DNA of 39,954 nt, from assembly GCF_000003605.2 (NCBI RefSeq), contig NW_003147272.1:245048-285001 (forward strand), given 5' to 3'. The translations under genes and the position numbers were made by a program. Source of the DNA: Saccoglossus kowalevskii. Lineage: Eukaryota; Hemichordata; Enteropneusta; Harrimaniidae. Positions 21,121-34,600 of this stretch are shown here, piece by piece. How positions within the stretch are numbered: position 1 is the stretch's first letter; each line of letters opens with the position of its first letter. Under the pieces are notes generated by a model, which saw only the letters and a program-made list of their open reading frames with translations, searched no databases and was not told where the DNA came from.

Positions 21121-23574
21121 GTACGTGTAATGATATTACGGTACAGGACGCATGCGTAAAAAATAACACCAATCGCTTTTGGCGATTTCAAATTAAATAC
21201 ATGACAAATTCATGGTGTAATGTGATATATGGATAATTGGAAGGTGTTTGTCATCTATAAACTAGTATGAATAGAGTTTCTCAATTAATATGCATCCCAG
21301 TGTATCCTTGTGCATTTACCGCAACTCATGTTGACTTCAAACATGTCACAATAGTTGACCTAATGATAACATAGGCGTGGTTTCAGGGGCGAACTTTTAT
21401 GAATAGACATTAAGAATTATACTCCATATTTTGATATTATTGTCACTGCGATTCAAATAGCGACCTATATTTTATGCTAGTACACATCTTTATCTTTTCA
21501 AACTTCACTGCGTTAACCCACCAAGTTATATGCAAGTAGCTTATGGCCTAGCCGATGACATTTAGAGGGACGTACGTATAAGTCAAATTTGAAAAACACA
21601 CAGAAGACATTTCAGTTTATGTTTTAGCCATTATTACTACTATATATGTACTTATTGTACCACATTAAATATAATTAATCAACAACATGTTGTAATGCAA
21701 ATACAATGTTATTCGTTTAAATGTGCTTCACTGGTAAGATGGAATTAATTTTCACATTCCTGTTCATTAATATGCCTTACACCTTGATCATAATACGTCA
21801 AAATCAGATGTGCAATAGAGACGCTGTAAGGTGCACGACACAATATAATACAAGAGCGATGCTGTAAAATGCAATGGTCACTACATATCGCATTACATGC
21901 TTTCTTGTTTTAAAAAATGTGGATTCGATGCACAAGTAGTAAAGAGTTATGAAGAAATGGCGTCGATGTAGAATATATACGTCATATCTGGAGTATATAT
22001 GAAGCGGTGTGTGCATTTATTAATTTTGAAGTTGACACTGATAATAATTACTAGTAGTTTAACAAACATATCCAAACGTAAACCAAACATATGCACTACA
22101 TTGATCTGTCACCTACCCCAATCTTAGCCCTGTATAGTCTTAAACAATTACACTTATATAACAGAGAAGTAGTGTCGAAATCTATAACAGACCAGTTTCA
22201 AAGAGACAAATTTGAGTGGACATTTTATACACAACTAAGCTCATCAGCTCACGGCCGACATTATTATAATGTCGCAGGTTTATATACATATCAATTCCAT
22301 TCAACATTCACTATTTGTCAGCTAAGTTATTTGTTGATACGTACAAACCAAGCCACTTCGTGACATTGTTAATTCATACGTAAAGATCTTCTCTATAGCT
22401 CACTTAATGGGGACCATTGATCGGGATTTGTCAGGTGCTTAGCTGCACTTAGCATTAATCAAAACACTCTTTACATACTGCCTCAGTTATAAGTAAAACT
22501 TGGGTGACACCAGAGATACATCGTTACAGGTCTGATATTACTTAAGCGCCCTGTCAATATTTGAGGCATATATTCACACCAGAATTATATTTGTATTTCA
22601 TATGAGACAACCATCGCCTGAGCGATGTTCGCTTCGATGATTCGTTGTACTGTCTCATGTATGTAACAAACGAGGTAAAACCTCCCCTCTGTTCTGGTTG
22701 ATCCCATTTCTTCTATGCATGCAAAGAATTGGGTCAACCTAACCATAAAACATGAAAGACAAGCCAGGGTGCACGAGAATAGCGAAATCTCTGAGCATTT
22801 TACTTGATGATTAACATACAATTGCACCTCACACTTCACAATTACTGTCAGTGATTTGTATAGATTTCAAAACAGTAAGCGCCGTAATGGCTCTACCTCG
22901 TGTGTGTAGGTGTTAGTACCCCGACTAGATAGAAAGAGCATCTTGGGAGTACCACATTGAATGAGGACTTCTATTATGTCTATCTAACACGCGTATTTTC
23001 GCAATAGGATCACTGACAAGCGCTTGAGTGTCTCTCTTGACTGGTGAGGCGAGCATGGACAGAATATATTCTATGCCTGGAATAGGTGTGTATCCCAACA
23101 ATCAAAATTGAACAGTGCAATTGAAGTTCAGCCATCAACTTGTTGAACTTAAGTCCTTCCTATATCACAGATATTAGCCATTATTTCAACTACAGTATAT
23201 ATACTGCACGTTTAGTTTTAGGATTCGTTTTACTCCAGGACTGTAATAAACTTCTAACTTTCTAGTTACAGAAAACGGAACAGAACAACCTATGGTTACG
23301 TATCGAATATATGGAGTTAAATTACGAGCAAAAATTTGAAATCCCCTTGCTAGCATACACCATTTTTGCAACTGTAGTTAATATCAAATAAATTACAACG
23401 AAGCTGTCACTGAAATTATATTTAGACTTCCAAACATATAGTCGCGTATCCATCGTGGGACGAATCAAAAAAGCATTTCGTTTGCTAAGTATACTACCCT
23501 ATTCGCCAGCAGCTCGGGATATCCCCCGGAGTGTGTACTGTCGTCGGTCAATTCAATTTGATAGTCCTACAGAA
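21121..23574. other. 5' flank of gene B, intergenic
   Basis: About 2.4 kb without a recognisable gene. Open frames up to 90 codons (for example 22091-22363 +, 22585-22839 -) have no family resemblance. The gene B promoter and leader exon should lie here, but no single motif is strong enough to call. Confidence 0.35.
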
Positions 23575-24440
23575 GAGATGTTAGTACATCGTTGCGTTCT
23601 TACGTACCTTTCGCTCGTCCCGTGTGTTAGTATCCTACCGGGGTTTAGGTGAGACACCGTATACGCCGGAAATATATTCATATGCAAAATACTTTTGAAG
23701 CCATTTACTTATGGGGAACCACCCACTCGATGAATACTTCAACAAAGCTATTCAGCAGTGATTTGCGTAAGAACATATTACTATGCATACCAAATTATTA
23801 GCGACTATGTGTCATAAGGTTTTGCTCAGCTAAAAAAAATTTTTTGAATACTCCCAGGGTAGTTTATTTAACACCGACTATGAGGTCGTGTAACTGACCC
23901 TTTTGATTGCAGGTGTTTCGTAAACTAACAGCAGGAAAAACTGTCAGAAAAAGTTTATTGCATGATCTGAAAATCTATCGTACAGAACATACAAACTGAA
24001 AAGAAAAAAAAAACGCGTCCTGGCGCGTTTCAACCCTTGGGATATTTTACTATAATAGGATGTGTCTACATCGCGCATTAAAATTTGCATATAACATTAG
24101 CGCGTAACAAATGTGATAAAGGAAAGAGTGGTATAAACAAAGATCAATGATTACTTGAAATCGATACCAGGAAGAGGGTAAAAGAAAAGTTATATAACAT
24201 TTTATTATTCAATGATTCAATAAAATACATAAGTTTGTTCAACTCCATGTGGTTTTTACGCAAATACAAATCACTGCTGAAAGCTTTGTTGGGTTATTTG
24301 CTCAGTAGGTGGTTCCCCATATTAAATAGAATGAAAAGCATTTTTGCATATGAATAGCTTTTGCCACGTTACCTAATCTCTGACTAGACACTAATATACC
24401 AGACGAGTGAAAAGTACGTAAAAACGCAAAGATGTTATCA
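23575..24440. repeat. Palindromic element with ~200-bp inverted arms
   Basis: The left arm (about 23575-23795) and right arm (about 24245-24440) are diverged reverse complements. Paired landmarks are ACATCGTTGCGTTCTTACGT (23587) with ACGTAAAAACGCAAAGATGT (24415), ATGGGGAACCACCCACT (23710) with AGGTGGTTCCCCATA, and CAGCAGTGATTTGCGTAAG with its mirror near 24260. The ~450-bp centre includes a small hairpin, AACGCG-TCCTGG-CGCGTT (about 24012-24029). No protein is encoded. A transcript through it could form a long hairpin. A fold-back or long-inverted-repeat transposon derivative is likely. Confidence 0.7.
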
Positions 24441-24892
24441 GGATACACTTCTTTCTGGCATTCCTTCGTAGAACAGAAATGCCTGCCTAAGGAAAAACAC
24501 CGAAACAGTTCGGGATACCTTTGGCCATCGTCTGTTCAATCGACTATGCCCTCCCCCCTCACACACACACCATGATGGTGTAATATGTATGCTCGTTTTT
24601 TATTAGAATATTACTACTAGTAGGTCAAGGAAAAACAATAAAAGTCAAGCAATGTAGTTTTGGACTGTTGGGTTGTCGGATCAATGTGCTTCACCATCAA
24701 ATGCATTGGCACTTTCGGCAATCTTCTGTTATGATATTCTTTATCACCATGTCGATTACGTCTGAAATGGATTGGCATCCTGGACAAGATTGTTGTTTAT
24801 AATCGAGTGAGCGTTGTTTTTGCCTTCTTGCCTTTGTCTTGAATGCTAAAGTTCACTATCTGTGTACTGTCATTAAGGAGTGACAGTTTATT

Positions 24893-25490
24893 GGATAATA
24901 AAGCAATGTGCTAAAGTTAACAGAAGAACTCTGACGACATGTTCAATGTTTCATGGATAAAGTAGAAAGACAAACACATGCTGACTCATGTGTTTGTCGA
25001 TAGATTTAGACGGCATCAGAGTTAGTTTGTATAGAATTATTGAGAACGTTTATTCAGTTTCATCATAAAGCTATAAAACTGAATGAATGTCTCTTCGAAA
25101 TCTAATATATAGGATATATCAGATCAGCAAAAACATGGCATATTGGATTTATTTCTTTACTCCAACACGAGGAAGACTAATAACACACAGCAGAATCCTT
25201 GTCATATTTCTATCGTAAAATAGTTTCATGGTTGTACAAAATAAATCAATAGCCGCGCGTTTTATGACCACTTTACTCCAAACTGATAATAGTAACGGAA
25301 TAATTCCAAATTGATTCCCACATCTCAATTTGATGTATAGTTCAATAGTTTATCTCAGTGTTATATCTTTTTTATAAATCATCTTGGTCCGTGGCACAGT
25401 ATAACTCAAAATCAAACTTTAAAAAAAGGAAACACACAACTAACTACATTGTTTGACAGGATATCACACGACACATCCACATTTAGTCTC
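24893..25490 (+). pseudogene. Broken third SLC22 copy (parts of exons 5, 6 and 7)
   Basis: Three blocks match gene B exons in order. 24893-24962 matches the second half of exon 5 (GGATAATAAAGCAATGTGCT, then TTCAATG and TGGATAAA). 25113-25179 matches exon 6, including its acceptor TAATATATAG, with reading [14 protein letters not shown] and YSNTRKTN. About 25459-25490 matches the start of exon 7 (GGATATCACACGACACATC). The intervening intron is also recognisably related (GGCATCAGARTTA), so this is a genomic duplication and not a retrocopy. Exon 5 lacks its first half, exon 6 loses its donor and exon 7 breaks off after ~30 bases. Exons 1-4 and 8-10 were not found. It sits beyond gene B on the opposite strand. 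Confidence 0.8.
24969..24998. repeat. 12-bp perfect hairpin in the SLC22 relic
   Basis: GACAAACACATG, loop CTGACT, then CATGTGTTTGTC. The stem is perfect. It lies where exon 5 of the relic decays, and gene B has nothing like it in the same place. Confidence 0.7.
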
Positions 25491-27434
25491 AAGTAAAAAG
25501 GACGCAAGTTGTAAGTTTCAAACAATATTTAATATAGTAAGTAAATTTAAACTTTATTAATCGCAGACGTGAAATCCCACTCAAACAATCTCGATCTCCG
25601 AAAAAAGCGTGTAGAACACGAATCGATAAAGGCTAACCGGGCTGCACGTGGCATGTCTATAGATATTCACTTCTGACCCGGATCGAAAGAAACACACAAT
25701 GTTGGTTGTCGCCATATTGTATCCCAAGAATTCACTCTTGTAATCCAGTTGTTCAACTTTGTTCCCAACTTACACCATATTGTAGCAATGTCATAAGACG
25801 AAGACTTGCAATCTTCGCATCATTTCTTAGACTATGATGACACAACAAATGGTAAATGTGCTCTCGCTTGTATTCAAACTACGATATATATATAGCCAGT
25901 GTACAATTGACATATTAGGGCATCGCAATTTTCAAGGTGCATTCGGGCCAGTCTTGCAGTGTTACACTATCCTAATATCGTCTATCCGTAATATGACGAC
26001 ATCCCGAATATTTCTTGGGTTATTGCACATGCCTAATATTGGTTGAGTTTAAATTGACGTCGTCATTTACCGTTTGTCCTTTTTATGCTGTTCACAGTTG
26101 TCTATGATTATAGCGGACTTGTAGTTGGTCGTCCAGGTCTTCTTGAGTTTGTTCAATATAATATCAGAAATATAAATAAACAATGTGTTTACAGTTGTAC
26201 TATTAAACACTTAATAATAAAATATAAATATATATTGATACATCTCATTGAACTTGGCATGAAATTCACCATCACTAGTACAATATAAATATCACTCCTT
26301 GACAAGCTTTCTTAAAATATATTGAAATATTAATGGATCGGCTTGGCAACAAACAGTTATGCTACTATTGCCACTCGTGGTTATAAGGTAATTTCAAATT
26401 ATAAATTACGAATGGAAAATTGGTAATCATTTAAAAACAGGAATGGTAAATTGATATCGACAACTGGTTAATGTAGCAGTAATTTGCCGCATACTCAATT
26501 AAAATGACGACATTGGAAGACGGCTACATAGCTTGTCAAGTAGTCCCAATTTTTAAAAGCACTTTTGTCAGCATTTGCCATTATACCAAAAAATGGACTG
26601 GCACAAAAATAATTAAAAAATATGAATCAGAATATTACAATTGAATGTTTTAATTTGCAACATAAATCAGAACAAAACTGTGATTTTTTTATTCTAGGTG
26701 ACTAGACAGATTGCCTTCAGCTAACACAAATTAAACATCTAATTAACACAATGGTGATAACAGGTATTTTTCCACTGCTCCTCTTTAATCACATGTTTTT
26801 TTTTTCAATACCCTCACGCCATTCGACAGTATTACGACTGGACAAAACATCTTTTTGTAGTCAACTACATTTTATACCTGCAAAATATAAATGCTAACAA
26901 AATTTAATTTCACCAAATATGAGTTGCTAGTATAACCACATAATCAATATGTCAAGAGTGTATCATTGTATTTAAGATGCGACAGGCCAGCTTAAAACAT
27001 TGTGCAAGGCCATGTTATGTTCATTATAAGCTTATATATATATATAAAAAGATTGTATTACATCTAGTTGACATTAATAAAAAATTATACCACGATGCAA
27101 TAGTGCAAAGTTTCAATTTTGTATTAATCATACAACAGAAGACGTGAAGTGTTAGCATAGTTTTACCAAGTACAACCAAGATCAGATAGTGTCATAGTGG
27201 AAGTCCATTAAAGTGTAAATTGCAAGTGCTTGTATGAAAACAAAATTCACAGAACAAATATACATTGTAAGCTGGGAATTATTTTGAAAATATTGCCGAA
27301 AATCGACTTTTGTGCGCCTTTTCGAAGAATTCCGAACGCATTTCATATCCAGATCATCGAACTTTTGAAGCATCGTGACGTCATAAAGAGAAGTTCCTTT
27401 GGTAAAACCGGCGGAACATTCAACCATTGAATTT
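25491..27434. other. Intergenic, no gene seen
   Basis: AT-rich. A locally CpG-richer patch at about 25560-25720 contains a minus-strand 44-codon frame (25715-25581) beginning MATTNIVCFF, which is too short to call. The other frames (25834-26046, 26085-26288) have no recognisable family. Confidence 0.35.
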
Positions 27435-27757
27435 TGTCAACACAGGTGGCGCTATTCAACACGGACCTGTGTTGTATGGCGCATAACTAGCCTCTAAAGG
27501 CTAAATACCCATCCGCCACCATTTTACTCAGCATTTCTTCCGCGAAACTATATACAAATATTTTTCTTGTTTTGAACACATTCTCTCCCGATTTTAGCAA
27601 GATTTAATCTGTTATGCGTTGGTCAATTAAAATAACGCACAACACTCATCAGAATGTCTTATTTTATTAACATTAAATGCATGTTAATTGGGAGGTCAAA
27701 TATTGCATTGACAGCATATCGTCACGAATCAACCGAATAGCGCCACCTGTGTTGACA
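27435..27757. mobile_element. Candidate MITE with perfect 22-bp terminal inverted repeats
   Basis: The left end TGTCAACACAGGTGGCGCTA (27435 on) is mirrored exactly at 27736-27757 (AATAGCGCCACCTGTGTTGA plus CA). A second inverted copy of the AACACAGGT core (ACCTGTGTT, about 27466-27474) makes a sub-terminal hairpin at the left end. The interior is ~280 bp with no coding sequence. A target-site duplication is not obvious, so the superfamily is open. Confidence 0.65.
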
Positions 27758-30700
27758 CAATGTCGAAATAGTATGGTATGTATCAGATCGGATGTCTCGA
27801 TGGTTTTGCGGCGATCTGCGTGTCAATGCAATCATGGTCGTACTAACATGATTGAACTGATGTAAGCAGCGCCACTACCAATGAATCTGACATTTCACAT
27901 ATTTCTAAAATTTCTTCAGCTTTGTTTGATACGGTCATAAGGCCGTACATGTATGAGCCGATGGCATAATCAACGATCGCAATGCCCAACACTGCGGGCT
28001 ACGTTGGTTTTGGGGGCTAAACTTTCTTTGTAGTCTGAGATACGGCGAAGAACCCCGGAATACTCGACTCGATAACTTAGATTGGTATTTAAAAAAAAAA
28101 AACGGTAAATCCCATCTCATAATTTGATATCTAGAATAAGCATAATTGATTATCAAAAAATTGGTATTTGGCAGTTTTAATAATTTTAATATGTTGTATG
28201 TCGAAATACATTACTGTTAATCAGCGTACTAAAACCTTCTGGTACAACATATGGCTCTGTCAAAATCACTAAAACTGGCGAAAGGGCGCCATCCACCGGC
28301 AGCATGTAGTATGTGGACACAAAAATAACTTTTGTATTCTGCAATAATGTTCTATATATGTGAACTATACATTAATATGTAGGATATCATAGCTGGTAAC
28401 AGTTCCATTGGGCCCCGTCAACCAACTTTCTAATCCTAGCCCTGTTCCTGTATTTTCCCTCTCCTAACTTAATTGTATATGCCATCTAAAGATACATACG
28501 ATTATCAAAAACGATCACTTCGGCAATTTCGGTAGAACTCTCAGTCATACTTATTTTGTTCAAACTTGGTATTTGAAATATTAATTATGAGACTTCGATG
28601 CACTTCCTTTTTCCATAATTTTTAAACTTGGGGGAGGGCACAAGCAGAGACTATTTTTGACTGGCTACTTGTTCCCTCCTCTTTGATATATACCATCGGT
28701 ATTTCATTTATTCGCAACAACCATTAGCCATAGATTTAGCCGAAATTATACCTACCCAGAGCATACCTTAGGCGTTTTCTCAACTTATTAATTTGGGTTG
28801 GAAAGAAATTATTATTTTTGAAATCTGGAAAAGGATGAGCTATATTTATGAGATACTTAACATGATTTGTAACTTTGGTGGGGTTGTAGATTTGATTTTT
28901 ATTTGTCACAAGTAGAATGCTGTGTTTCTGTTCACTGGGTTATGTTTAATCAATCATTCTGGTTTCAAGTATGTCCATCTTTGTATTTCAGTTTGGGGGC
29001 AGTCTACAGTCCTTTACTAGTTTCCTATTTGCTATATGGTGAAACCGCCAGAAACCTTAGCTGAATCATGTGATAAATGTTGGTGAAAATAGTAACAGGT
29101 TATCTACACCCATGGAAATATGGGGGACTGTTAATGCTATGTTGAATGACTGAACAAAAAGGGAATCTCCAAACATCTCACTAATTTCCATTTTCATTTT
29201 CAGTGTCACCAGAGCCTTCAAAAAGAGAACTACCGTACCACTATACCTTAAATAGAGAAAACTTAATTAAAATGAACATATCTTTCTGAGTATACACTAA
29301 TTCTTTGTTTAAGTATATGCAGGCTTTGTAGATTCTTTGTAGACCACATCAGGGAGTGTTGGATATGAAAAAAATATTCAATGTATTGACAGCAATTGTA
29401 AAACGCTGTGGAATCCCTTTTTTAAATAAAAAGTATACTAGTAATTCTATATTAATAGTTTATTCCAGTGGGCAAAATATAATGTACAGGAAGAGTATTG
29501 CTACAGTGAAAAATATGAATTGTAAGCAACCGACAGCCTGTATAAAAGGAGGACTGTAATTGGCTGTTACTTATGCGAGATTTGACCTGGGTTCACATAG
29601 GCATTATGTCAAATCATTGTTCGCTTTCGCAATTATTAAAACTCAAAAATGAATTCTAGATCAAAATAAAATAAAATAAATATACAAAAAAAAAAGCAAA
29701 AAAAAATAGGATCTTATTTCAATCAGATGCATACATTAAACTAGATGTGCAAAATATATATCAGTGAACTATTTAATGCATTTATTCCGAAACTTAAAAG
29801 TTATCAGAATGTTTTTGAAGGCGTTGGTACTTTAACTATATCCGTTAACTGCAGTAAAAAATAAAATTGGTCATAACATATTTTTAGTTAGATGTGAATG
29901 TGGTGGACGATGCCAAATAATTTCTACGGTAAGCGAATATGTATGCTGTAGGGATGTCATTGTTGTTAATGTCGAGTGTTTAGCAGCAGTGTTTGAATTT
30001 GGTTTAAAAGAAAGTTTACAATGCAACACGCAACATTCAGGCTTCCAATGTGCCAGCCTACAGGGGATCATCAATATTAATCGAATTATATTAAGGTAGT
30101 ATTTGTTTTCTGTAGTCGATTATTCAATGGTAACAACGTTGATAAATTGTGAAATACATACTCAACAGTTTCTTTGCGAGTCCAAAAGTCATTTTTAATA
30201 CAAGGTGTAACTGTTTTGAAATCCAGCAGATGATGATAATCACTGCATGGAAATATGTGATAACATCGTCGGACCAAAGAGATTTATTAAACTAAAGTTC
30301 CATAAATCCAACGTTGTTGTTGCATGAAAAATGCTATATACTATTTTATGCATGTATTTAACATCAATTTCGGGAGTAAAAGTCATACTTTTCGATGTTA
30401 CGAGTGATGACTCGTCCAAACATTTCACCTACGTTTATTACACTTGAATACAGTTGAAAAGTATGCTATTTACGAAATTTAAAATATCCAAGCCTTACTG
30501 TTTCTAGTCTCTTGATTGATTTGACAGCGGTAGATATCGTTAATGTTCATTCTTCCTCTGTATCACACTCCAGAAATAATGTTCAGGATCAGTAAACGAG
30601 AAATGGGCGAACTAAATTGTCGTCTGCATTTCATGTGCAACATAGTTATTTATAAACACATGCGATGTTAATTTGTTTTAATTATGTTGATTGAGACGAT

Positions 30701-33700
30701 TTGACATAAGTTTCAGTTAACAATTTACTACACTTTTTGAGTTTTCTCACCTTCTGAATGTTATTCTTTCTCCAGTTGAAGACAAACTAGATGTATGATG
30801 GGAATAGCATGTTTCAACAATCTAGGGCGTCTGTGGTAAACAACAACAAAAACAATTGAAATGCAGATAATCGCTGTGGGAATATAATATTATTATTTAG
30901 AACAATAAACATATATATATTTTTTCTCTCATTATATTTTTAAAATAATTGCCAAGTTGTCATCATTAAATTTTTGTCAGGACTAAAATTAAGTTTTGTT
31001 GAAACGGTCGCATATTTATTATTATACAAGTAGTAGTTATTTTTTCAATTTCGACCCTTTGTTCTGAAAAAATGCGAAAATCACGGGTAAAGAGGCATTT
31101 TATATACCCATATAATTTACCCATTTAATTAAATTTGAATTCGGTAAAGAAGAGCGAGAAAGCGCTATATCAAACATGCACTGACTTAATAATTGCACAA
31201 ACAAAGGGATCACGATTGATAGTAACATCTTAAGTTAACTGTCGCCTTTTTGTTCACTTTTCATGTCACCAACACAGATCAAATGATAAATGTCCAAAAT
31301 TGTTGTTGTTTCATAAAACAAGTATTGCAGAATAAGACCAGTGAAAGTTATGACGAACCTTTCGAAACTTTATTAATAGCAAGAGTTGGACTGATCGCTG
31401 TTGCATTGTATGTATTATTCCAAAAAACAATGTGGTATCTAGCGACGACAGAACTAACAAATAACACACAATACTACATCTATAGACGCTACAAAGCTCC
31501 AATTGACAACTACGGCGACTGACACAGACATAGATACATAAATTCAGAAATAGAAACAGTCTCGACATCGCGGCGTAACATCTCCACTCCTGGTGTTGGG
31601 CTTACTGTAATCGAAGAAACGAAACGAAACGGGATAACACACATAAACATTTTCCGAAAATAACAATATTTAATCAGTAAATGGTTCGTTTCGCTAATTA
31701 CAGATAATCAAAAATCTGTAATCAGTGAAACAAGGGTCTTACACGTACAATATACACAACTGTCGGACGAAACTTAAAAGGTATATCCACCTTTTAGTCC
31801 TGTATATAACGACATAAAATATTTCAGACTTTTATAATATTGTGAAAGTGTCTTATTAACCGATCATCAACAAACCCGAAAGTTGCACACATCAATTCAG
31901 AACCAAGTTGACATTTTAACAGAGTTACTTTCATATTTTATCAAGTGTATCTTTACATTTTAACATTTACAGAGTTATTAATGATGTTATTTAAAATAAA
32001 GATTGGTTTGTAATGCAATATACATTGGTTCTTTAATTACTAAACAACTTAAATAATACAATAGACTGCACCATCAGTATAATGAACCTCCTGACGTAGG
32101 CCTTATATTATATGCAATTCATTATATCAAACATTTTGGTATAAAAAAAACTATTTTGATGCGCCATCCCCAAGAAGTTACTCTTTGTTTAACAAACTAT
32201 TACAAATTATAATACTAAAATTGAGAAGGCACAGATATAACATTTAAACTATTAATATGATTTTATATCAAAAGCCAGTACAATTCCCATGGAGAGAATA
32301 CTAGTATATGAAAAAAATACAGATAAATTCTGTTTCAAATACAGAAAAAAACAATTGTAAGCAAAAAGAATCACTTGTAAATACAAGTAAATACTGATAG
32401 TTATTGTTTATGAATACATGTGAAAACATGCAATGTATTTAACTGTATTAAATGAGCATATACTTACTGTATTTAGTCTTTATTGTTGTTTTATTCAGCG
32501 AAAGTACTCTCTGTATTAAATATTTATTATCCTGTATTGGTCTTTGATACATGCATTATTACAATTTAATACAGTCTGTATTTCAGAGTTTGCATGCAAT
32601 GTAACCTCCAAGTTTGTGAGACAATTTGAAGCATCTACTGTAATGGGTTGTTATATCTGACAGTGAGTAAATATACGTATACTATATACATATACTATAT
32701 ATACATGTAGTGGCCGACTGAAGGACATTTACGTGGTCATGTGATTCAGCACCCAGTTGATTTGGTTGTCTAACCGCATAAATATACATAACTCTTATAT
32801 CTCAAGCATTACTGCAGATAGGAAGATGTGACCTATGTTATGAAGACTTCAAAACAAGAGATCTGACTAAAATAACAGATGACCATATACATTAAAGTGA
32901 ACTCATTAATATACAAAAGTTTCATAAGACAAATTTCTGTAGGACTCTACAGGTATTTGTCCTACAGTAATCATATATGATTTTCTTTCGAAATATTACA
33001 GGAATTCTATACGAGCTTGTCCTATTAGTAATCCTATTGGAATTTGTCGTAAAGTAATCTTCTACGATTTTATGTCAAAATATTATAGTAATACATGTAA
33101 TCGTATAGGATTTAGTGTCAACATATGTTTTGTGTTTTTCATGTAAGATCATTTTCAATCATTCACATAGTATCATGAACTACTATATTATACAACTATT
33201 CCTAATAAGTTATATAGTTATTCCTGGGTTTGCATGTGTTTTGAACATGTACATATGCTACTAACAGCAAATATGAATAATCAAATTTTTCAAGGAATCT
33301 AGATAAAACAGTAAAATTATATTTATATTATACAGCAGGTTCATGGAAATAATTGATCTACATTTGTACAGATTTGAAGGTATTTTTTTAAATAGCAACA
33401 ATTTTAAAAGTCCAACAGAAATACTACATAAATTTCGTTACTTTTGTTAAAATCATTTCTCTAAAATGCGCTATCACAAATTGAAAAAAATTGTTTAATA
33501 TGAAAGAAATTGTACTTTTAAATGCAAACATTACTCGAATTAAATTAGAATGAAATTTGACTCAACAGGGTAAATAATGGGGTATAATATTGAAATGTAT
33601 TGCTGTTAAGGGAGAAAGTACCGTGATTGACTTTGCAGTGGGTTAACAGTCGGCTTGTTAATTAATTCAGTGTTATTAATCCTTAAGTTCTGTAGCTAAC

Positions 33701-34250
33701 AACCACATTAAACACACCAAGATATACCATAATAATGTTACTTACACAAGTATTTGTGTTTTAACAATATTATCGTTAAAATTAAATCCTGATTAAATTT
33801 TACAAAGGTACATCAAAAATAAAGTTTGAATATACACACTTTCTGTAGATTTGATAGACGACACAATTTGCCGTACAGGTTCAAAGATTGAAAATCGTTT
33901 TCCCACATAATATGTGATAAGTATTATTAATTTTTCAAATGACATTTTATGGAGTTTTAATAATTCAGTACGTACAAACTATATACATTCTGTTTTTCAT
34001 GTCACAAAGGACGACAAAATATTTTTAAAAAATGTAAAAATCTTATAAGGGCTAAAAATAAAACTTTTGTAAGGGCTGCAGAACGATACATGAAACCAGT
34101 GCCATTAATATGCATGAGCATATTGCTCATTATATCACGGTTACTAAAAGAAGGATTAGAAAACTATTGTCAGATATGCTAATTACCATTGAATTCACAT
34201 TGATGTGTATCTAACCATATGACGTCATCGCTTATATTAGACAATAACGC
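27758..34250. other. Long AT-rich stretch without a recognised gene
   Basis: About 6.5 kb. It has homopolymer and simple A-rich patches (about 28089-28100 and 29660-29707), a near-perfect hairpin at 31688-31731, a zone of recurring CTGTATT words (about 32440-32590), and a diverged direct repeat of ~46 bp at about 32955 and 33043. The open frames are short and none resembles a known family. A very small or fast-evolving gene cannot be excluded. Confidence 0.35.
31688..31731. repeat. Hairpin with 18-bp arms
   Basis: GTTTCGCTAATTACAGAT, an 8-base loop AATCAAAA, then ATCTGTAATCAGTGAAAC. Two mismatches in 18 pairs. The function is unknown; it may be a small fold-back insertion. Confidence 0.65.
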
Positions 34251-34600
34251 TTTTTTGTTTAGGTTAGCGACGTCAGCCATTTTGTCTGTCTTTTTCCTAA
34301 CAGATCGGTGAAAGTGCTGAAAAATCGGATTGAATTATATTTTAGTGTAACGCAATGTTAAATTAATATTTCTAGTTTACATTGTTATCATTTCTGTGGG
34401 TTAAATACTAGGTTGATGTAGAACATTTTCACCATTTCAGTAGATCTGCGCTTGCTGATGTCCAACATGGCGACGAAGTTTGTACCCAAAAAATGCATCT
34501 CTTAACGTTTCATAAGTTTATTTTGTACCTTGAATTATAATCTGCAAGTACAAGATAGGAATGTCGGCCATTGTCGTGACAGCTGCCAGTGGCAGAGTAA
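34251..34600 (+). promoter_or_regulatory. Possible promoter and first coding exon
   Basis: This patch is less AT-rich than its surroundings and carries a cluster of motifs common at animal promoters: a CRE-like GACGTCAG next to GCCATTTTG (about 34270), ACATGGCGAC (about 34466) and GTCGGCCATTG (about 34563). An ATG at 34561 opens MSAIVVTAASG and runs into a good donor (AGAGTAAGTG, about 34594-34603). It could be the start of the gene whose oxygenase exons appear at 36 kb, but nothing proves the link. Confidence 0.25.

Noticed and set aside
21098-21172. N-terminal extension of gene B from the upstream ATG at 21170
   Set aside because: A splice acceptor lies between it and the aligned start, and gene A has no matching extension.
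25581-25715. 44-codon minus-strand frame beginning MATTNIVCFF
   Set aside because: Too short, with no family and no supporting splice or neighbour evidence; kept only as a note on the local CpG-richer patch.
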